A DNA stretch of 64,000 nt from JBBQLG01 sp964251665 (GCA_964251665.1 CAXUKO010000008.1:242398-306397); one strand, 5' to 3'; counted from the first letter of the stretch, positions 16,601-25,828 are shown. Program-made: numbers and translations. The notes: generated by a model not told the origin, from the sequence alone.

Positions 16601-18653
16601 GTCCAGTACGGAGCAATACCCCAACGCCCCGATTCGGATTTCGGCCCATGCCCTCGAACTCAGTAATCTGGCGCGGCTGGCCGAACAGGATAGTACGCTG
16701 GCCAGCGGCCAGCTAAACGGGACGGTCATTGTTCGGGATTATTTCACCAACCTGGGCTTTACCGGTAATGTGTACATCGATAGTCTGCGCGTGATGCAGC
16801 AGCCCATCGGCAACCTGACTGCCAAACTTCGCAATGCCGATGATGGTCGTATTGCGGTGGAAACAGCGCTTCAGAACCAGTACAACGATGTAACGCTCAA
16901 CGGGTACTACACCACCGCCAATCAGGGCCTGAACTTTCTGGTAGACCTTAAAAAACTGGACGCCCGTACCATTCAGGCCTTCAGCTTTGGGCAGTTGCAA
17001 CAGGGTAAAGGCGACCTCACGGGTCAGATCAACATCGGCGGTACAGCCAGTAATCCTGCTATGGACGGTTCGGTCGGGTTTAACGCGGTGAAATTCCGGG
17101 TAACGCAGCTCAACGCAACGTATGGACTTGATCAGGAAAAACTGACGCTCAACGGCCAGAAACTGATATTCAACAGCTTCAGTCTGACGGATTCGCTCGG
17201 GCGGAAACTGACCACCGACGGTACCGTAACGCTCAGTAATCTGCCCAATGCCAAATACGACCTGCGGGTGAATGCCGATAATTTTCAGGTTCTGAATGCT
17301 ACCCGGAAGGATAATGACTACGCTTACGGAAAGGCAAACGTTACGGCTAAACTCCGCATTCGTGGAGCAGGTGCCGCTCCGGCCGTCGATGGCACCGTCA
17401 GACTCGAAGATGGGGCCAGTGTAACCGCGATCCTGCCCGACGAAGGCGCTGGCCTGACCGACGCCCGTAAGACGGTTACCTTCATTGACCATAACGACAC
17501 GCTGGCTATCCGCAAGTACCTGACGCGGCCAAAAGCTGATTCGACGCAGAAGCGGTTGTCCATTGATCAGATCGGCAACATGACCGTCAATCTGGCTCTG
17601 GAAGCTACGGACAAGTCAGAAGTAACCATCGTGATTGACCCCCTGAATGGCGATAACCTCCGGGCGCGGGGTAACGCCCGGCTCAATGTCAGTATGCTTC
17701 CCAGCGGTGATATTTCGGTGCTGGGGCGGTACGACGTTACCGAAGGTGAATACTCCCTCACGTATCAGGTGCTGAAACGGCAGTTTGCCATCGAAAAAGG
17801 CAGTTCGATCACGTTTACCGGCGATCCGCTCAAAGCTCAGGTCGATATAACGGCCGTTTACCGTGTCAATGCGCTGGCATCGGACCTCTTGGCCAGCGAA
17901 ACCAGTGGCAAACTTCCCACCGGTGCCGATCAGAAAACGCCTTTTGAGGTGCTGTTGAAAATCGGCGATAACATTGCATCCCCTAAAATCTCGTTCGACA
18001 TCCGGCAGCCGGTCGATAATTCCGGCTCCATATCGACCAGTAATCTGGCTGAAGACGTAAGTGCCAAACTGGCGTCGCTCCGGCAGGATCAGTCGCAGAT
18101 CAACAAGCAGGTGTTTGCGCTGCTGGTGCTGGGCAAGTTTCTGTCCGAGAGTTCGTCCGACTCGTTTTCGGGCGTGCTGAGTGGTGGGGGCGGGGGCGGT
18201 GCCGAAGATGTAGCCCGCAGTAGTGTAAGCAAGATTCTGTCGGATCAGCTGCAACGGTTTGCCTCGGGTATCCTGAAAGGCTTCGACGTTAATTTTAACC
18301 TGTTATCTTCTAATCAGACGGGTGTTGGGGCGCAGTCGGGTGCCCGTACGGACCTGAATCTGGGTATATCGAAGAACTTTCTGGATGGCCGGCTGCGCGT
18401 AACCGTGGGCCGCAATTTTGAGTTAGAGAACACAACCGGTATTCAGCGCGACCCCTCGCAGGTGTTCGATAATGTGTCGCTTGATTATAACCTGAGCCGT
18501 GATGGTCGGTATGTTGGGCGGGCCTACCGCCGAAATTCGTATCAGGCCGTGCTGGAGGGCTACGTTATTGAGACGGGCGTTGGTTTTGTCGTAACGGTCG
18601 ATTACAACACCCTGCGTGAGCTGTTCGGCAAAAAAGAAGAAGAGATAGAGTAG
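13641..18653 (+). CDS. tamB: TamB-family translocation/assembly protein
   Basis: This very large protein (1670 residues) has an N-terminal membrane anchor at residues 4-28 and an AsmA-like beginning. It continues as long beta-rich repeats and ends in the TamB/DUF490 C-terminal domain (about 1290-1670, with GRYDVTEGEYSLTYQ and QVFALLVLGKFLSE). TamB spans the periplasm as a hydrophobic groove and works with an Omp85 partner in outer-membrane protein insertion or lipid transport. The partner is encoded 106 bases downstream. A glycine-rich loop (SGGGGGGAEDV) lies in the C-terminal domain. The start is GTG 13641, directly before the anchor. Confidence 0.88.
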   Translation: MKRFLITFLFVVIAVVLLVTGFVAVVATTPWGQSFVTRQANNYLASKIKAPFSIGRISYHIPDWIELENVYFKTPKGDTLVSGGRLRIDIDMMALLQSKVSVNQVEMEHIRLNVSRTLPDTTFNFKYLLDAFSSKSPQATPDTAAAPMTINLGSVGLRDVRIKYKDDVTGADVNAYVDSLNAKVDALDIAKSRYHLRSIYTDGLAVKARIYKGLPTPESPKADPSDTLDLGLGAWKLNRTQWDVKVEEANFASTGNVGSLAMESDLFYLTGQRVSLKSIDLVNSEVTATLLKPTRPAPPSQPTTTASSGNGWRASLGRIQLTNDRLRFDDETSPRLRKGLDYGHIDLQKLSLTSRNLVYAPDRIVGQFRAGTFREKSGFDLRRLDGNLLYTAKQLSLTGLYLQTSQSLLRDQVVLRYDSLGQLSNPRFASKVAVRVNLKESKLSVNDILLLAPFLETTPPFTTTKGAVIRATAQVTGTLAALTIPTFDVAMLSGTRIQARGRLTNPTDVKRLGMDLTILDATTSRADLNKLAPKGTIPDSVSIPNDFRLAGRVRGGVDNLILQANLRTGWGNATYNGLLKNFVAGKNQVYTGAATLTNFDAGKWLKNPKQYGIINANASFDGHGLDVKTMQTSFKATINDATLQGYHYQNISARGDLSGGLLTIDGTSADPNARLAITGKVDLNATNPALKGNVQIAQLDLQKLGFYADPLVLRGNLTANMTSTDPNNPIGTITADSAAVTLKGKTYPISALYLKADSEGGQKRVVAQLPFAKLALNGQFVYTQLYDIMVGEISRYFAIPDLKYNRIPPPYSFAVQARMYQDPLLRAFVPALIQLDTVRLNAYLDNTRDTTFLATMTTGVVNYDTTVIQNAALTMRAIDSSMAIIGKIDAIQLGTTAIGLTTLRARAVHNQLRFRVANQDSVKQDRYALAGQLRAVGPNYQLRLEKNALLANYQQFTSDSTGFAQYGKQGVLINNLRLYSGSQSLDMSSTEQYPNAPIRISAHALELSNLARLAEQDSTLASGQLNGTVIVRDYFTNLGFTGNVYIDSLRVMQQPIGNLTAKLRNADDGRIAVETALQNQYNDVTLNGYYTTANQGLNFLVDLKKLDARTIQAFSFGQLQQGKGDLTGQINIGGTASNPAMDGSVGFNAVKFRVTQLNATYGLDQEKLTLNGQKLIFNSFSLTDSLGRKLTTDGTVTLSNLPNAKYDLRVNADNFQVLNATRKDNDYAYGKANVTAKLRIRGAGAAPAVDGTVRLEDGASVTAILPDEGAGLTDARKTVTFIDHNDTLAIRKYLTRPKADSTQKRLSIDQIGNMTVNLALEATDKSEVTIVIDPLNGDNLRARGNARLNVSMLPSGDISVLGRYDVTEGEYSLTYQVLKRQFAIEKGSSITFTGDPLKAQVDITAVYRVNALASDLLASETSGKLPTGADQKTPFEVLLKIGDNIASPKISFDIRQPVDNSGSISTSNLAEDVSAKLASLRQDQSQINKQVFALLVLGKFLSESSSDSFSGVLSGGGGGGAEDVARSSVSKILSDQLQRFASGILKGFDVNFNLLSSNQTGVGAQSGARTDLNLGISKNFLDGRLRVTVGRNFELENTTGIQRDPSQVFDNVSLDYNLSRDGRYVGRAYRRNSYQAVLEGYVIETGVGFVVTVDYNTLRELFGKKEEEIE

Positions 18654-18668
18654 AATATCCAGGCAGCT

Positions 18669-18742
18669 CCCAGCCCCCCAAAGGAGGTGTTAGTAGATTA
18701 GATACTGGTATCTGAGTGCCTACACCCTTTGGGGGCTGGGGA
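18669..18742. repeat. composite hairpin with GATAC-GTATC centre, copy 1
   Basis: Outer C-rich and G-rich arms (from 18669, and up to about 18742) flank a central near-palindrome, TTAGATACTGGTATCTGAGT (18698-18717). The centre is 17/20 identical to the centre of the element at 52551-52662. It lies between tamB and tamL. Confidence 0.7.
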
Positions 18743-18759
18743 CTATAAACTAAACAAAC

Positions 18760-21105
18760 TTGAAGTACGCATTACTCATTGTGGTTAGCTTACTGGCCTT
18801 TACCAGTTGTAACATCGGGCGACACCTGCCGTCCGGGGAGAAGTTATTTATGGGCTCCCAAATCAAGATACATACCGATTCGGGTACGGTAAAAAACGAT
18901 GTGGAAGCGCTACAGGCGAGCCTGACCGGACTCGCCCGGCCTAAGCCCAATGCGCAGATTTTTGGCTTTCCCTGGAAAGTAGCCTTCTATTATTTCGTTG
19001 GCGAGCCCCGCAAGCCAAAAGGGCTACGTAGTTTCCTGCGTAAAAAGTTAGGCGAAGCACCCGTACTGGCCAGTGCCCGAACCCTAACCTCCAATGCCGC
19101 CCTGTTTAGCAACTTTGCCGAAAATGAAGGATACTTTGGCTCCACAACGCGGGGTAGTTTTGCCGAAAAAGGCTACAAGGCAACGGCGGTGTATGACGTG
19201 CAGCTAACCCCGCGTTTCTACATCAGCGATGTCGCATTTCTGAGCGATTCGACACTGTTGGGAAAAGCACTGGTAGCGTCGGCCCGCCGGACGGTACTGC
19301 ACGCGGGTGATCCGTACCGGTTTGACAACATACGGATTGAGCAGGAGCGCGTTAGTCAGGCCCTTAAACAACGGGGTTTCTATTACTTCGTGCCGGACTA
19401 CGTGGCTTTTCTGGCCGACAACGATTCGATTGCCCACAAAACAAAGATGTATGTAGCTATCAAACCGGAAATTCCTGATCCGGCCCGGGCGAGGTACAGC
19501 ATTCGTAATGTATACGTTTACCCAAACTACAGCCTGACCGGGGGTACAGCCGCCCGCGACACTAATGAACGCCTGGCCTACACCTCGCTCAACGGCCTGA
19601 GAATTGTGGATACAACAGGGAGGTTTGACCCGAAACTTTTCCGGGATGTCATTAGTGTCTTGCCGGGCAAACGCTACAGTAGCCGGGCACAGGATATTAC
19701 GCTTTCCCGGCTGATTAATGTGGGGGCTTTTAAGTTTGTCCGCAACCGCTTCGATACCGTCGAAAACACCGATTCGAGTCAGTTGGATGTCCATTATTAC
19801 CTGACACCCTTTCCCCGAAAAGCCCTACAGGCATCGCTGGCTGGCACGTCAAAATCTAACAACTACACAGGAGCCAACCTGATTCTCACGCAGCGTAACC
19901 GCAACTGGCTGGGTCGGGCCGAACTATTGCAGTTCAACCTTAATGCTGGTATCGAAGCTCAGATTGGCGGCAGCACCCGTAGCCCGATCAGTTACCGCTA
20001 CGGGGCTGACGTTACCCTGTCGTTGCCCCGGCTTTTATCACCTGTTCGGATTCGGTACGATCAGCGGTCTATCCTGCCGAAAACCAATATTACTCTGGGG
20101 TACTCGCTTATCGTACGGAGTGAATTTTATGATCTGAGTTCTTCTCAGATATCGTTAGGGTACGCGTTTAAAACCAACCCGCAAACAGAAATCTCGATTC
20201 AGCCATTAACCGTAACGTACGTGAAAACCAGTAATTTTGGACGTTTACTGGATTCGCTTATAGTAAGTCCAAATCCTGATTTGCAGAGTCAGGCGAATCG
20301 TATTTTGTTTGGAAGTCAGTTGATATTAGGTACAGTTATTTCGTATAATCATAACTCTCCACCCCAGACCAAATCGCGGTATACATCCCGTTTTGCAGCT
20401 AATCTAGACTTTGCCGGCAATCTGGCCGGCTTACTAGTGAACAAGCGTGATGCTTTTGGTGACAAAGCCATTTTTGGACTTAGTTTTGCCCAATATGTTC
20501 GGCTCGACATTGATAGCCGCCATTACTATCAGGTTACGCCCGGCCTAACCTGGGCAAGTCGGTTATACGGCGGGGTTGGACTACCCTATGGTAATGAAGG
20601 AAATGGTTACGCAAGCGCCCCAACCCTGCCATTAGTCAAGCAGTTTTTTGTGGGGGGGAGTAACAGCATTCGCGCATTTCGGCCACGGGCTGTGGGGCCA
20701 GGTAACTACGCTCGAAATAGCGGGGTAAATGCGCTGTATTTTCAGGATGGCGGGGGAGATATTAAACTCGAAGGCAATACAGAACTACGCCAGAAGTTTG
20801 GAAAATACTTACAGGGCGCTCTGTTTGTCGATGTTGGTAACGTCTGGACGTACGCGGATACACTATCATATGGTCCAGGTAGCCGCTTCAGTAAGCAGTT
20901 TGCTAAGCAACTGGCGGTAGGCACCGGCGTTGGACTTCGGCTTGACTTGACCTACTTTGTAATTCGCTTTGACCTGGCCTTTCCACTCCGCAAACCTTAT
21001 TTGCCTGACGGTGAAAGATGGGTTATTAACCAAATCGCATTTGGAAGCAAACAATGGCGTCGGGACAACCTGGTGCTGAACATTGCGATTGGGTATCCGT
21101 TCTGA
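18760..21105 (+). CDS. tamL: TamL, Omp85/BamA-like outer membrane lipoprotein
   Basis: This 781-residue protein begins with a lipoprotein signal (MKYALLIVVSLLAFTSC, lipobox LAFTSC). POTRA-like segments cover about residues 30-330 and an Omp85 beta-barrel covers the rest, ending in the outer-membrane signature LNIAIGYPF. GGSNSIRAFRPR matches the conserved barrel loop motif of the family. In Bacteroidota this lipidated TamA relative, TamL, pairs with TamB, whose gene is directly upstream. The start is TTG 18760. A composite hairpin repeat separates the two genes. Confidence 0.88.
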   Translation: MKYALLIVVSLLAFTSCNIGRHLPSGEKLFMGSQIKIHTDSGTVKNDVEALQASLTGLARPKPNAQIFGFPWKVAFYYFVGEPRKPKGLRSFLRKKLGEAPVLASARTLTSNAALFSNFAENEGYFGSTTRGSFAEKGYKATAVYDVQLTPRFYISDVAFLSDSTLLGKALVASARRTVLHAGDPYRFDNIRIEQERVSQALKQRGFYYFVPDYVAFLADNDSIAHKTKMYVAIKPEIPDPARARYSIRNVYVYPNYSLTGGTAARDTNERLAYTSLNGLRIVDTTGRFDPKLFRDVISVLPGKRYSSRAQDITLSRLINVGAFKFVRNRFDTVENTDSSQLDVHYYLTPFPRKALQASLAGTSKSNNYTGANLILTQRNRNWLGRAELLQFNLNAGIEAQIGGSTRSPISYRYGADVTLSLPRLLSPVRIRYDQRSILPKTNITLGYSLIVRSEFYDLSSSQISLGYAFKTNPQTEISIQPLTVTYVKTSNFGRLLDSLIVSPNPDLQSQANRILFGSQLILGTVISYNHNSPPQTKSRYTSRFAANLDFAGNLAGLLVNKRDAFGDKAIFGLSFAQYVRLDIDSRHYYQVTPGLTWASRLYGGVGLPYGNEGNGYASAPTLPLVKQFFVGGSNSIRAFRPRAVGPGNYARNSGVNALYFQDGGGDIKLEGNTELRQKFGKYLQGALFVDVGNVWTYADTLSYGPGSRFSKQFAKQLAVGTGVGLRLDLTYFVIRFDLAFPLRKPYLPDGERWVINQIAFGSKQWRRDNLVLNIAIGYPF

Positions 21106-21160
21106 GTGCTATTTTTGTACCCGTCATTGTCCATTCGTAGTGGGCAGCTACCGATCATTC

Positions 21161-21472
21161 ATGCTTCGTAGAGTATTACAGGGCTTCGCCATCGCACTGC
21201 TTGTTGGTGTCGGCGTAGTCATTTATCTGGGTGCCTTAAGCCCGACAGCGCGGCAGGGTTTTCGTAATATCGACGCGTCCGAACGGGTAAAAAAAGGGTC
21301 GTTGACCACGGAGGTCGCGCGCGTTATGGGTGGCCCGCCCGAACAGGAGTTTAACCTCGGTCAGGACGGTAAACTGTGGATTTATCCCGCCCCGCCTATC
21401 TACCTACAACCCAAGATAGCCATCCGGTTCGATGCCAGAGATCGGGTCGTGTACGTGCTGCCGCCAGAGTAG
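21161..21472 (+). CDS. small single-anchor envelope protein
   Basis: This 103-residue protein has one N-terminal hydrophobic segment (FAIALLVGVGVVIYLGAL). A short soluble domain follows (GSLTTEVARVMGGPPEQEF, then LWIYPAPPIYLQPKIAIRFDARDRVV). The TTEVARVMGGPP pattern recalls the SmpA/OmlA-like fold, in which a helix and strands follow a lipid or membrane anchor, but the likeness is weak. I chose ATG 21161 because the longer frame from 21083 would run through the 3' end of tamL and put polar residues ahead of the anchor. It follows tamL by 55 bases and may belong to that transcript. Confidence 0.65.
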   Translation: MLRRVLQGFAIALLVGVGVVIYLGALSPTARQGFRNIDASERVKKGSLTTEVARVMGGPPEQEFNLGQDGKLWIYPAPPIYLQPKIAIRFDARDRVVYVLPPE

Positions 21473-21482
21473 CCCGGTCAGC

Positions 21483-21520
21483 GAACGGGGTGCCACAGCC
21501 TTAGCCGTAGCACCCCGTTC
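21483..21520. terminator. bidirectional terminator hairpin
   Basis: GAACGGGGTGC (21483-21493) pairs exactly with 21510-21520 across a 16-base loop. It lies between two convergent genes. Confidence 0.75.
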
Positions 21521-21541
21521 TTCGTGTAGTGAATTATACGT

Positions 21542-21937
21542 TTAACCCCGTCTTCCGTAAAAACCACCCCGGCGGGACTGCTGCTGGTAGGCAACCAGCG
21601 TACCGCGTTGTACGGGCGTCAATACAGCCAGCAGGGCCTGTTGTTTCTGTTGAGCGAAGGCCTGCGGATTCCGGCGCGATGCCGTTGTAGTGGCCAGTTG
21701 ATCGTAGCTTTTCTCGATGCGCTTCATCTCTTTTTTCTGCTGGCGCGACAGGCTGACGATCTGATCAATCTGCTCAATTTTATAGGCGTCCAGCGCATCA
21801 TCAGCGTGTGGGTTTACGGTGGTTGGGGCCGGGTACCGGTTTTGACCCTGACCATAACCCGGGCCGTAGCCGCGTTGCGCCATAGCGCCGGTGGTCAATA
21901 AAGCAAGGAGTGCGAGGGTGCTGAATGTGGTTTTCAT
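21542..21937 (-). CDS. small secreted protein, possibly Spy/CpxP-like
   Basis: This 131-residue protein has a clear signal peptide (MKTTFSTLALLALLTTGAMAQ). A Gly/Tyr/Gln-rich mature start (RGYGPGYGQGQNRY) follows, then a mostly helical charged region. A late LTPVQRGTLVAYQQQ stretch resembles the LTxxQ motif of periplasmic Spy/CpxP-type proteins. A polar spacing helix (RQQKKEMKRIEKSYDQL) precedes it. The start at 21937 is preferred because it begins exactly at the signal peptide, while the open frame runs 22 codons further upstream without sense. A chaperone or stress role is only a suggestion. Confidence 0.7.
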   Translation of the reverse strand: MKTTFSTLALLALLTTGAMAQRGYGPGYGQGQNRYPAPTTVNPHADDALDAYKIEQIDQIVSLSRQQKKEMKRIEKSYDQLATTTASRRNPQAFAQQKQQALLAVLTPVQRGTLVAYQQQSRRGGFYGRRG

Positions 21938-22089
21938 AATCGTTAGTTTTACGTTGTTATGTTGGTTAGAGCGCAGACAGCAGGCATCGTTTAACCAGCC
22001 CACCGCTCCAGTCGACTAACTGGATGGTTTTACCGATGCACGGGCAATCCATACCGATTAAACCGCCCTTAACTTCTTTTTGAACCCTC

Positions 22090-22992
22090 ATGACACCCAC
22101 ACAATCCGGCAAAGCGCACGCTAACGACATTGAGATTTATTATGAGGCCTTCGGCAACGAGCAGCACCCGGCTATCCTGCTCACTATGGGGCTGGACGCG
22201 CAACTTCTATTATGGCCCGATACGCTTATCGACGCGCTGGTGGAAGCCGGTTATTACGTCATTCGGTACGATAACCGGGATATTGGCTGGTCGACCTGGT
22301 TCAATGATACCTGGAAACGCAGCGAGCCCTACACACTGGAAGATATGGCCCGGGACGCCATCGGTCTGCTCGATTTTCTGAGTATCCGGCAGGTCCACCT
22401 GATTGGCGTGTCGATGGGGGGCATGATTTCGCAGCGGTTAGCCATTTCGTATCCCGACCGGGTGCTGACGCTAACCTCCATTATGTCGTCGGGGTACATG
22501 CTGAATCCGGCTACGCAGTCGACAATCAGTGGCAAGTTTACTACTATGTTTACGCCCTTCATGCTCCGGCACATGACTATAAAAAACCGGTTTACCGACT
22601 ACGTGGTCAGTGTGGACAATGCCGTGGCAACGTACCGTATGCTGGCCGGAACTAAGTATCCATACGACGAAGCCCGCTACCGGGCCGTGTTTACGCAGGC
22701 AATTGACGTGCGGAAAGGGCAGAACCCTCGTGCCCGTTTTCAGCAGTATTGTGCCATTGCGGCTTCCGGCTCGCGGCTGAACGAACTGAAGCAGATCAAA
22801 GCACCTGCTTTGGTGCTGCACGGTACGGCGGACCCGCTGGTGCCGCCCATTCACGCTCAGATTTATGCGCCCCTAATTCCCGATATCCGCTTAGTCTGGC
22901 TCGAGGGCGTTGGCCACGAACTGCCCGTTCCGGTGCTGCCCGAAGTAACAGCGGAGATACTGGCACTACTACAGGCTGCGAAGGTCACCTGA
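22090..22992 (+). CDS. alpha/beta hydrolase
   Basis: This 300-residue hydrolase shows the family order. An oxyanion-loop region (ILLTMGLDAQLLLWP) comes first, then the YDNRDIGWS turn. The nucleophile elbow GVSMGGM has Ser108, and a late catalytic Asp lies in LHGTADPLVPP, with a histidine in GVGHELPVPV. The overall pattern is close to proline-iminopeptidase/lactonase-like hydrolases such as aclacinomycin-methylesterase-type proteins. No signal peptide is present, so it is probably cytoplasmic. The substrate is unknown and the neighbours give no help. Confidence 0.85.
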   Translation: MTPTQSGKAHANDIEIYYEAFGNEQHPAILLTMGLDAQLLLWPDTLIDALVEAGYYVIRYDNRDIGWSTWFNDTWKRSEPYTLEDMARDAIGLLDFLSIRQVHLIGVSMGGMISQRLAISYPDRVLTLTSIMSSGYMLNPATQSTISGKFTTMFTPFMLRHMTIKNRFTDYVVSVDNAVATYRMLAGTKYPYDEARYRAVFTQAIDVRKGQNPRARFQQYCAIAASGSRLNELKQIKAPALVLHGTADPLVPPIHAQIYAPLIPDIRLVWLEGVGHELPVPVLPEVTAEILALLQAAKVT

Positions 22993-23265
22993 CGTTCAAC
23001 TGCTTCGTCAGCTGCCTGAAAGACCCGTAGTTGCGGAGAAAACACGCGTAGAACCCACGGACGGATTTAGTCAATTCCTGCTGGTTGGTGTTCGTAAGCA
23101 CGGGTCAGCCCCAGCTACACAAGCCCTGGTGGGTGGTTTGCGGGAGCCAATGACGACTGTGCTGCCGTTCGCCGTGAACTCATTTTTCTGTGAAACATTT
23201 CGTGGAACAGTCCTTGCTTTCCCCGAAACTAAGCGGCATATTTGGGCCTGCAACCTAACGACCTC

Positions 23266-24054
23266 ATGGGTAAAGTCATTGCCATTGCCAACCAGAAGGG
23301 GGGCGTCGGAAAAACAACTACTACTATAAACCTGGCTGCCAGTCTGGCAGCTTTGGAATTTCGCACCTTAATTGTTGATGCTGACCCGCAGGCCAACTCC
23401 ACCTCGGGGCTGGGCTACAACCCCAAGGAGATTGAGAACAGCATTTACGAATGTATGGTCGAGGAAGTACGGACAAGAGACGCCATTCTCCAGACCGACT
23501 TCCCGAACCTGGATCTGCTGCCGTCGCACATTGATCTGGTCGGAGCCGAAATCGAGATGATCAACCTGACGGAGCGGGAGGGGAAGATGAAAGAAGCCCT
23601 TTCACACATTAAGGAAGATTATGATTTTATTATCATTGACTGTTCGCCGTCGCTCGGCCTGATCACGATTAACAGCCTGACCGCTGCCGACTCGGTGATT
23701 GTACCTGTGCAGTGCGAATACTTTGCCCTCGAAGGATTGGGTAAACTGCTCAACACCATCAAGATTATTCAGTCGCGGCTCAACACCAATCTGGCGATCG
23801 AAGGCATTCTGCTGACGATGTATGATTTGCGGGTCCGGCTCTCCAATCAGGTAGTGGGTGAGGTAACGGCGCATTTTCAGCAAATGGTGTTTAACACGAT
23901 TATTCCGCGCAATATCCGGTTAAGTGAATCGCCGAGTTTTGGGGTGCCGGTACTGGCCCAGGACGCCGACAGTAAAGGAGCCATCAGCTACCTGAATCTG
24001 GCCCGCGAAATCCTGACCAAAAACGGTCTTATGCCCCACGATCAGCTCGCCTGA
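23266..24054 (+). CDS. parA: ParA chromosome-partitioning ATPase
   Basis: This 262-residue ParA/Soj ATPase has the deviant Walker A motif KGGVGKTT at residues 11-18, with both signature lysines. Further marks are DADPQANSTSGLG, the IIIDCSPSLGLITINSL Walker B region and VPVQCEYFALEGL. It binds DNA without sequence preference and moves ParB-parS complexes during chromosome segregation. ATG 23266 begins exactly at the first strand; the longer frame from TTG 23242 adds eight unlikely residues. parB follows 102 bases downstream. A chromosomal parAB pair often lies near the replication origin, but this window shows no dnaA or other origin marker. Confidence 0.93.
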   Translation: MGKVIAIANQKGGVGKTTTTINLAASLAALEFRTLIVDADPQANSTSGLGYNPKEIENSIYECMVEEVRTRDAILQTDFPNLDLLPSHIDLVGAEIEMINLTEREGKMKEALSHIKEDYDFIIIDCSPSLGLITINSLTAADSVIVPVQCEYFALEGLGKLLNTIKIIQSRLNTNLAIEGILLTMYDLRVRLSNQVVGEVTAHFQQMVFNTIIPRNIRLSESPSFGVPVLAQDADSKGAISYLNLAREILTKNGLMPHDQLA

Positions 24055-24156
24055 ATAAACCTCTGGTAAGTAACAAGTAGTAAGTTGCAGGCATTAGCAG
24101 GTCAAGCGTCTGTCAATTAGTACTTTATCCCTTACCACCTACCACTTATTTTTACC

Positions 24157-25077
24157 ATGGAAAATACGAACGCAAAAGCACCGGTGAAGAAAATGACGGG
24201 CCTCGGTCGGGGGTTAGGTGCCTTGCTGCAGGACAGCGACGCGGTTAATAAGCCCAACCGGCCATCGCCGTACGAAGCCATCAGCTCGATGTCGGAGATC
24301 AGTGTCCAGCAGATTGAAACCAACCCGTTTCAGCCCCGGACCCGTTTCGACGAAGAAGCCCTTCAGGAACTTGCCGATTCGATTCGGGTGCAGGGCATTA
24401 TCCAGCCCATCACTGTTCGGCAAACGGGTAAAGATCAGTACCAGCTTATCTCGGGCGAACGCCGGTTGCAGGCTTCCAAGCTGATCGGTATGACCCACAT
24501 CCCGGCTTACGTTCGAATGGCCAATGATCAGCAGATGCTGGAAATGGCCCTGATCGAGAACATTCAGCGCGAAAACCTCAATTCCATTGAAATTGCCCTC
24601 AGCTACCAGCGGCTCATCACCGAGTGTAGCCTGAAGCAGGATGAACTGGGTGAGCGCGTCGGTAAAAACCGGACCACGGTCAATAACTACATCCGGTTGC
24701 TAAAACTGCCCCCCGTGATTCAGGCCGCCCTCCGCGACAATAAAATCTCGATGGGCCACGCCCGGGCTATCATTAACATTGACAATCCCGACGCCCAGAT
24801 CCACCTGTTTAAAAAGGCGGTGGATGAAGACTGGTCGGTGCGTAAAGTGGAAGAGGCCGTTCGGAATCTGGCCGAAGACAGTGAACAGCCCAAGTCAGTA
24901 CGCAGCCTGACGCTGCCCAAGCAGGAGATGCGCAGCCTGCAATTCAAACTATCATCGATGTTTGGCACGAAAGTGTCCATTAAAGCCGACGATAAACACA
25001 AGGGTGAGATCAAAATTCCGTTTACTTCACAGGATGAGCTTAACAAAATCCTGGAAGTTTTGAACCACAGTGCATAA
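24157..25077 (+). CDS. parB: ParB centromere-binding protein
   Basis: This is a 306-residue ParB/Spo0J protein. A basic N-terminal ParA-interaction segment carries KMTGLGRGLGALL. The CTP-binding ParB/Srx domain follows (IETNPFQPRTRFDEEALQELADSI, and the GERR motif in LISGERRLQA). The helix-turn-helix domain comes next (ERVGKNRTTVNNYIRLL, then GHARAIIN), and a C-terminal dimerisation domain ends the protein. ParB spreads from parS sites to organise the origin region. The next gene, a DUF5683 protein, overlaps its 3' end by 8 bases. Confidence 0.93.
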   Translation: MENTNAKAPVKKMTGLGRGLGALLQDSDAVNKPNRPSPYEAISSMSEISVQQIETNPFQPRTRFDEEALQELADSIRVQGIIQPITVRQTGKDQYQLISGERRLQASKLIGMTHIPAYVRMANDQQMLEMALIENIQRENLNSIEIALSYQRLITECSLKQDELGERVGKNRTTVNNYIRLLKLPPVIQAALRDNKISMGHARAIINIDNPDAQIHLFKKAVDEDWSVRKVEEAVRNLAEDSEQPKSVRSLTLPKQEMRSLQFKLSSMFGTKVSIKADDKHKGEIKIPFTSQDELNKILEVLNHSA

Positions 25078-25828
25078 TATACTGAAACGAGCTGTCTGGC
25101 CGGTATTGGGACTGGTCCTGTGGGTGGCGTCGGTGGCCGCGCAAACGCCTGCCGATACGGCCACAAAGCCACGCGTACTGAAATCTGTTTTCGGTACGGT
25201 GGCAACGGATAGTGTACCGGCAGGACCTAACTCAAGCCGTCAGAAAGCAGGTGTCCCTGTCCCGGCTAATGGCACTATTCAGGTTGGCGAGTCGGAATTA
25301 ACGACAGCGGGCGATTCATTGGCCAACATAGCGGACACGCTGCAGTTGAGTGCCCGCCAAAATGCGGCCATTCATAAAATTGTTCCCCGGAAAGCTACGA
25401 TCCGGTCGCTGATGCTGCCCGGCCTTGGTCAGGCCTACAACCGGCAGTACTACAAGATTCCATTCATTTACATCGGATTTGGGATTATTACCTATGATAT
25501 TATTACGTTCACCGGGACGTATAACGAATACCTGACGGGCTATAAAAACGCCTATTACAGCACGGCCAAAACCGCAGCTGTTCGTGGGCGGGAACTTACC
25601 GTACAGCAGCTAAAGCAGCAAAGCGACTACTGGCGACGTAACCGCGACCTGAACGTGCTGCTCGGTGTACTGCTGTGGGGACTACAGGCCGTTGAGGCCA
25701 ATGTGGCGGCTCACCTTAAAACATTTGACATCTCCGACGACATCTCGGCCACCTGGAAACCTACGCTGCTGCCAACGGCCGGTGGTGTTGCGCCGGGTGT
25801 CCGGCTGACGTTTAATTTTAAACACTAA
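25070..25828 (+). CDS. DUF5683 domain membrane protein
   Basis: This 252-residue protein has an N-terminal signal peptide (RAVWPVLGLVLWVASVAAQ) and a low-complexity linker to about residue 100. The DUF5683 region then spans 100-252 (ATIRSLMLPGLGQAYNRQYYKIPFIYIGFGIITYDI). It holds one or two hydrophobic segments and the GLGQAYN motif. The gene starts with GTG inside the last codons of parB and ends at the first base of dapB. It is therefore translationally coupled on both sides. The function is unknown. The order parA-parB-DUF5683-dapB-lepB is one I recognise from other Bacteroidota. Confidence 0.8.
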   Translation: MHNILKRAVWPVLGLVLWVASVAAQTPADTATKPRVLKSVFGTVATDSVPAGPNSSRQKAGVPVPANGTIQVGESELTTAGDSLANIADTLQLSARQNAAIHKIVPRKATIRSLMLPGLGQAYNRQYYKIPFIYIGFGIITYDIITFTGTYNEYLTGYKNAYYSTAKTAAVRGRELTVQQLKQQSDYWRRNRDLNVLLGVLLWGLQAVEANVAAHLKTFDISDDISATWKPTLLPTAGGVAPGVRLTFNFKH

